DNA from: Lobosporangium transversale
Lineage: Eukaryota > Mortierellomycota > Mortierellomycetes > Mortierellales > Mortierellaceae
Assembly: GCF_002105155.1 (NCBI RefSeq)
Contig: NW_019029014.1
Location: 372,001-436,000 of the forward strand
Direction of reading: 5' to 3'
Length of the DNA: 64,000 bases
Below, one piece after another: positions 59,674-64,000 of this stretch. How positions within the stretch are numbered: the stretch's first letter is position 1; every line of letters begins with the position of its first letter. The translations under genes were made by a program, and so were the position numbers. A model generated the notes under the pieces. That model saw nothing but the letters and a program-made list of their open reading frames with translations. It was not told where the DNA came from and did not search any database.

Positions 59674-61278
59674 ATTCTCTAGTATGTGAGCCTAAAAAAA
59701 AAGGCAGTGATTTCTTTGTGGAGGAGATTTACTAGAGGAGTAATAGGAGAGGGAGAGATGTGAAGATTTGATGAATAACAGCAACAAAAAGAAAGGAAGA
59801 AAAAGAGGGACATGTCTGGGTTTTTATATGATTGCATCGAAGAAAGAAAAGCTTCCTAGAACGGACGGAACGTGGTAGAGGACAACGCGTTAGTGTGCTT
59901 CATTGTTTAATTTCAAGACAAGACAAGACAATAGACTACTTTTTACCCCTGGTTAGAGAAGTGGTTCTCACCACAATATGAAATAAAACTTTGATTTGGC
60001 GACGGAATCATAATTTTTTCCTTTTTGCATGTGGCTGATCTGATTGGGGCAGGTAACGACAACAGGAAAAAGTTCAACAGATTCAGGAACAGCGCACTTT
60101 ATCATCAAAGAAAAATCATTGGCAAGCGATCAATATCTAGATGCATGATGTATTATATATAATTACAGCTCTACAAATTCAATTTAATGATGGGGGTCCG
60201 AGTCATAGAGTCATAATGTAAACATTTCTCCTTTTCTAACCAAACCCTCTCTTTCTTTCTCCTGGTGCACAGACTTATCAGGCGCCAGAGGGTAAAAAAG
60301 AAATAATAAATTGGTTCATGATGAATGAAAATATAATAGGAAGAAAGAAATGTTCCTCAGCTCGATTTGATGGTTATCGAGTTCATTTCAAGTAGGCCAC
60401 AGTAACTATGGTCGTTCAATGTTGAAAATGACAAAAATATTCATTATTTGCTTTGATAGTTTCAATGCTTTTTTTTTTAAAGAAAAAAAAAGCAATTGCT
60501 TCTTGTAATATGGTTGGAGTGCGAACAAACAGAAATGGAATATAAGCATGAATCAAAACATTCTTCGCCAATTCCGTGATTTCAAAGGTCGGCATCTTCC
60601 TATTATTTGCCTGGAGACGTAAAAGAAGGCTGATTTGCCAAGCCCCCTTCCCCCCAAAAATCATGCCGCATGAATGCAGTGGCTAGCCTAATAGAAAGGC
60701 TTGTTTTACACTTTATTGGGGAGATTGCAGGCTGAAAGTCAAGAAGTGCATGACATGTGGATATTCCTCAACACTGGGGGACTGCATGGACAGATCATTC
60801 AGTTCGGAAAAATTGATTCGGTGGGACAAAAACTAAATGGACGTCCAGCCGCCCTGCATACATGCATAGCGTGGTAATTGCGTCTTGTACATTTTGCAAC
60901 TCTTTCCTTTTTTCCCTATGCTTAATCAAACCATACAACTTCCTCAAATCTTCAATGGCAAAACATCAAGGATGATTTTTTTTTTTTTTAAATTGCTAAT
61001 TAAAATATCTCAAGACCAATTTTCCTTTTTTCCGAACTTGGTCATGCTTACTTATGATCATTGTCTTCAATATATGTCAACAGGGAACCAACTTTGGCTA
61101 GATCAGACTAGACTAAGCAAAGTATATCCTTTCTAAAATTTGACTCAATTGTTAATAGAGATGGAAGTAAACTTCTCTTATCTTGGAACAATATATACAG
61201 TAGTATGCAAATATTATGTTGTATTTACATTACTGAATATGAATTTTCCCCTTTTTTGATTTCTCCTAAACTGTCGAA

Positions 61279-61548
61279 ATGAGAATGGTTGCTCCTTATT
61301 CAAGGGTCCTAAGGTGTAACCCTGCTTTGTGTAGATGTGTGTATGTACAGTATGCTTGCACAGATCCTTTTTCTTTCTTTCTGATGCTTTTACCGCTGCC
61401 TGATGATGCGCATGCAGCTCCAAATGTTCCCGTTGAGGAATGTGGCAATACAAACAACCCATGTACATGTACAACATGGGCGACATGTAATTTTAAACAA
61501 ATTTCGGCAAGGGGAAATGGAATGTGTAACAGATGTAAAGATCGATAG
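61279..61548 (+). CDS. Possible small cysteine-rich protein or exon
   Basis: An 89-codon frame whose last 40 residues contain six cysteines (CGNTNNPCTC, ATCNFKQ, NGMCNRCKDR). A CAG junction at about 61421 could be an intron acceptor, leaving a clean Cys-rich C-terminal exon. No signal peptide or upstream exon was found. It might be a real small secreted protein, or chance. Confidence 0.22.
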   Translation: MRMVAPYSRVLRCNPALCRCVYVQYACTDPFSFFLMLLPLPDDAHAAPNVPVEECGNTNNPCTCTTWATCNFKQISARGNGMCNRCKDR

Positions 61549-61747
61549 ATGCTCCTCTTAAGCTCTTGAGGTAAAGGATCTGTCCACAGTATAGTCAATG
61601 ACTAGTCATAATTGATCATATACACGTTCTTGCCTTTTAAAAAAACGGCCCTTCTCACATCTGCTTAAAGTTTGGAAACGAGAAGAGAAGGAAAGATTGG
61701 TTAGAGGCCTGCTATAATGCCAATTTATTAGTTAGCGCCTTCTCTTC

Positions 61748-61976
61748 CTAGATTTTTTGACCTGGGGTCTTGAGATGGATCTTTCCCTTCTTAGCTTTCT
61801 TTTTTATGTAGACTTGTACCTCGTTTACCATTGCACCTATGGTATCTTCTATTGTTCTACTGTATTCATCATATTCTGGTAATCCAATGGACATAAATAC
61901 CTGACATGGCCTTCCTCAGTTGCGCGAAGGAAGTTAGAGTTGACGCCATCACGAGATGTCAAAGCATAGTATAGGG
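61748..61976 (-). other. Unrecognised reading segment, minus strand
   Basis: A plausible acceptor (CTTCAG) at about 61977 is followed by LYYALTSRDGVNSNFLRATEEGHV. A second frame continues VFMSIGLPEYDEYSRTIED to KIHLKTPGQKI and a stop at 61748. The composition is protein-like, but no family is recognised. It is not part of PEX10, which ends at its own stop 102 bases upstream (62079). It may be a relic of another gene. Confidence 0.25.
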
Positions 61977-62078
61977 CTGAAGAGGAAATAATAAAAATAG
62001 TAATGAAATATCCACTTTTTTTTATTAGTGATTATCTTTTTTCCATGGATATGAAACAATTTAACAAAGCTTCTTGAT

Positions 62079-63669
62079 TCAATATAATTTGGTGTAGATC
62101 GGCAATAGCGCCGACAATTGTACATGCTGACGGCATAAAGGACACTCAGGCTGATAGTTATTAATCCAAGTAATAAAGGTAAAAAATAAAAGGAAAATTA
62201 GATTATTGTTCTCATATCAATCATCGTATAAATTGTGCTAAACGTGATTTTTAAAAAAAGCCTTAGTTTTTTCTTTTTTTTACCTTGTTTTGACACCATT
62301 CACGAATACAAGTCCAACAAAACAAATGTCCACAGGGAGTTGCTGTCGTATTTGTCCGAGGGTCGAGACATAGTGTACATTTCCGGACATTGATCTCTGA
62401 TGTTGTCTGTGTGAAGTCGTCATTTTCTTCTTCCTCTTCTAATTGGTTTTGTGCTTGTACAGTAGCAGCAGTAGAGCCGGTAGCATTTTTTGAAGCAAGA
62501 GCTGCAGCTGCAGCTTTTTCTTGAGCTTCTGCAGCAATTCGTCTCCGCCATTGGAAGAACTGAATCACGAGTTGGATCACAATCAAGACTCCCAGGACTT
62601 CATAACCGGATCGCTCCTCTCCAGGTGACAACTTTCGATTAAAGATGTATCGGATCCCAGTAATGCGCTTTGAAAAACTGTAGTATGCACCAAAGAAGTA
62701 AAACACTGCCAAATGAGCTGAGTATCCATGGGTTTTGAATAAATTTTGTAAAGTTGGGAGCCAATCGTGAAGTACAGTCTTGAGCCGGGTCATCATAGCA
62801 GATGGTTCTTTCTTCTTTTCCAACTCTGATGAATCTGGTAAAGTCGCATCTAGGCGATGTCCTACTACGTGTCTTTGGTGATGCTGCTGTTGTTGAGGTC
62901 GCGTGCGTCTTCGAAGCTCTTGAGTCCCTTTGGAGTAGATGTATGGAATAAGCACGTGCCAAAAGATAAGAGCCGATCGACGCTGATCGTCAAAAAAAAA
63001 AAAAAAAATGCATATTAGAACTATCTTACATAAGAAGGTGCCTACTACAGATCTTTGTCTCTGCACTCTTCATTATCTTTATGAAGCAACATGAGACCTA
63101 CAGCCAGTGAAGGAAAAGTACCAGTGGAACTGTTGATCTGCATAATATCGCAATATTCCTCGCCCAAAGTCTGTGTTCCAAGAAGCGTCGTTAAAGAGTA
63201 ATAGCACAGATCTGAGAATACTTCGACTTCGGTTTGGTATTTGTGTTGCGTGCGGTTTCCAAATATCTCTCGAAAAGCATCCTTGACTTGATCCTTTAAG
63301 ATCTGTTGATAATAGGCATCTTTTTGGTTGGCGCGGACTTTTATTATATGAGGAGAAGGAGGGCATGCTTTTTTTTTAGTGATCTGGATACGCTGACAGG
63401 CAATGCAATAAAGAAAAGAGAATAAAAATAAAAATAAAAATAAAAAAGTCGTATTTGTTGATCCTTTTTAGCTTACTGATATCCGGTTGCGATGCACTTG
63501 GAAGTGCAAGGTTGAATTTAGGTGCCCGTGATGTGCTAGTATCTCCTTCTGTGGATGTAGGTGCAAGGACAGGTGCAGGTTGGGCAGGTGCAGGTTGGGC
63601 AGGTGCTGCTACTTCGAGCTGTGACCTGTCTGCGGAGTTTACGGGGTTTGACCCATTTGTGCTCGACAT
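62079..63669 (-). CDS. PEX10: Peroxisome biogenesis factor 10 (RING ubiquitin ligase)
   Basis: Four exons (63669-63477, 63337-63102, 62982-62284, 62150-62079) give 399 residues. The Pro/Ala-rich N-terminus is followed by IRANQKDAYYQQILKDQVKD and LTTLLGTQTLGEEYCDI. Membrane helices follow: SLARRSALIFWHVLIPYIY, FYFFGAYYSFSKRI and LGVLIVIQLVIQFFQW. The RING is split by the last intron: CTLCLDPRTNTTATPCGHLFCWTCI, EWCQNK, then PECPLCRQ; the end is LLPIYTKLY. Pex10 works with Pex2 and Pex12 to ubiquitinate the import receptor Pex5 at the peroxisomal membrane. The RING's Cys/His pattern is complete. Family identity is secure. Confidence 0.95.
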
Positions 63670-64000
63670 TATGAAATGCTATCTTACAATTGATCTGTTT
63701 AGTGGATGGAGTTAAAGTAGAATGAAAGGATGAGCAAATAAAAGAGGAGACATGTAATAATAATTAATTGTAAAAATGGAGGACAAGCGGACCGGCACAC
63801 CGGAGGTATAATAACTTTCTGAAGAGAACAGTGAACCGTGAGTTGACGGGGAAGTTAAATGCATTGCGTTTATGGAAACTGAATATATTGCAAAAAAAAG
63901 GAATCGTGCAGCAAAAGGAAGGATAAGCCGTTAATAAAGACAGTCATAAAAGAAAATATACCAAAAGCGAGAAGGCCCCAAAGGTTAGTCACTACACTAA
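63670..64000. other. Upstream region of PEX10
   Basis: Promoter side of PEX10 to the window edge; purine-rich and AT-rich. No other feature was recognised. Confidence 0.5.

Larger units (their letters stand above)
59674..62078. other. Gene-poor stretch between LPMO-like B and PEX10
   Basis: Mostly unassigned. Two weak items are listed separately: a Cys-rich frame (61279-61548) and an unrecognised minus-strand reading segment (61748-61976). A short TTTAAAGAAAAAAA tract lies near 60472-60490. Confidence 0.4.

Overview
The window is nuclear DNA of an early-diverging filamentous fungus. Genes are dense and often tail-to-tail, with short GT-AG introns (60-250 nt) and many pure poly-A/poly-T tracts in introns and spacers. 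The gene set includes an AP-4 adaptor subunit, TBCK, a WNK kinase, a mitochondrial methylcrotonyl-CoA carboxylase and tandem arrestin-like genes. This combination points to Mucoromycota sensu lato, and the overall style to Mortierellomycotina. The lineage is an inference from gene content and was not tested by alignment. Exon structures were assembled by hand: splice sites were chosen so that phases close and the protein matches its known family.

Layout. 0-17 kb is conserved housekeeping: the C-terminal part of TBCK (+), ATG15 lipase (+), AP-4 epsilon (-), a WNK kinase (+), ribosomal protein RPL9 (+) and Pol I subunit RPA43 (+). 17.3-21.2 kb is a hAT-type DNA transposon with ~0.36-0.40 kb terminal inverted repeats and a frame-broken transposase (-). 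21.5-28 kb holds a probable Atg31-like autophagy protein (+), a decayed unknown gene (-) and the CDC25 phosphatase (-). 28.9-36.6 kb holds a full-length ABCC/MRP transporter (+) and a type II membrane DUF1647-like protein (-). 37.5-40.4 kb is a repeat island: tRNA-Lys(CTT), a tRNA-derived SINE with target-site duplication, and older diverged repeats.

Next to that island, at 40.5-41.2 kb, is the most unusual locus. It is an intronless secreted protein with twelve tandem hexapeptide repeats, followed by a segment that looks like bacterial PilV/shufflon pilus-tip adhesins. Its frame continues in register past one TGA, placed where these proteins have a tryptophan, into a second Cys/Trp domain.

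41.9-46.2 kb has two arrestin-domain genes (-). 47.3-53.3 kb has an LPMO-like secreted protein, MCCC1 and a TLC-domain membrane protein (all -). 54.3-55.0 kb is RPB9 (+, four exons). 55-58.8 kb is gene-poor and contains degenerate duplicated gene fragments. 58.8-59.7 kb is a second LPMO-like gene (-), and 62.1-63.7 kb is PEX10 (-).

Functional threads are membrane traffic and autophagy (TBCK, AP-4, ATG15, Atg31-like, arrestins), cell-cycle and kinase signalling (CDC25, WNK), transcription and translation (RPA43, RPB9, RPL9), vacuolar transport (ABCC), leucine catabolism (MCCC1), peroxisome import (PEX10) and cell-wall or chitin-related secreted copper proteins. Nothing indicates operons or coordinated clusters, except the two duplicated families (arrestins and LPMO-like).
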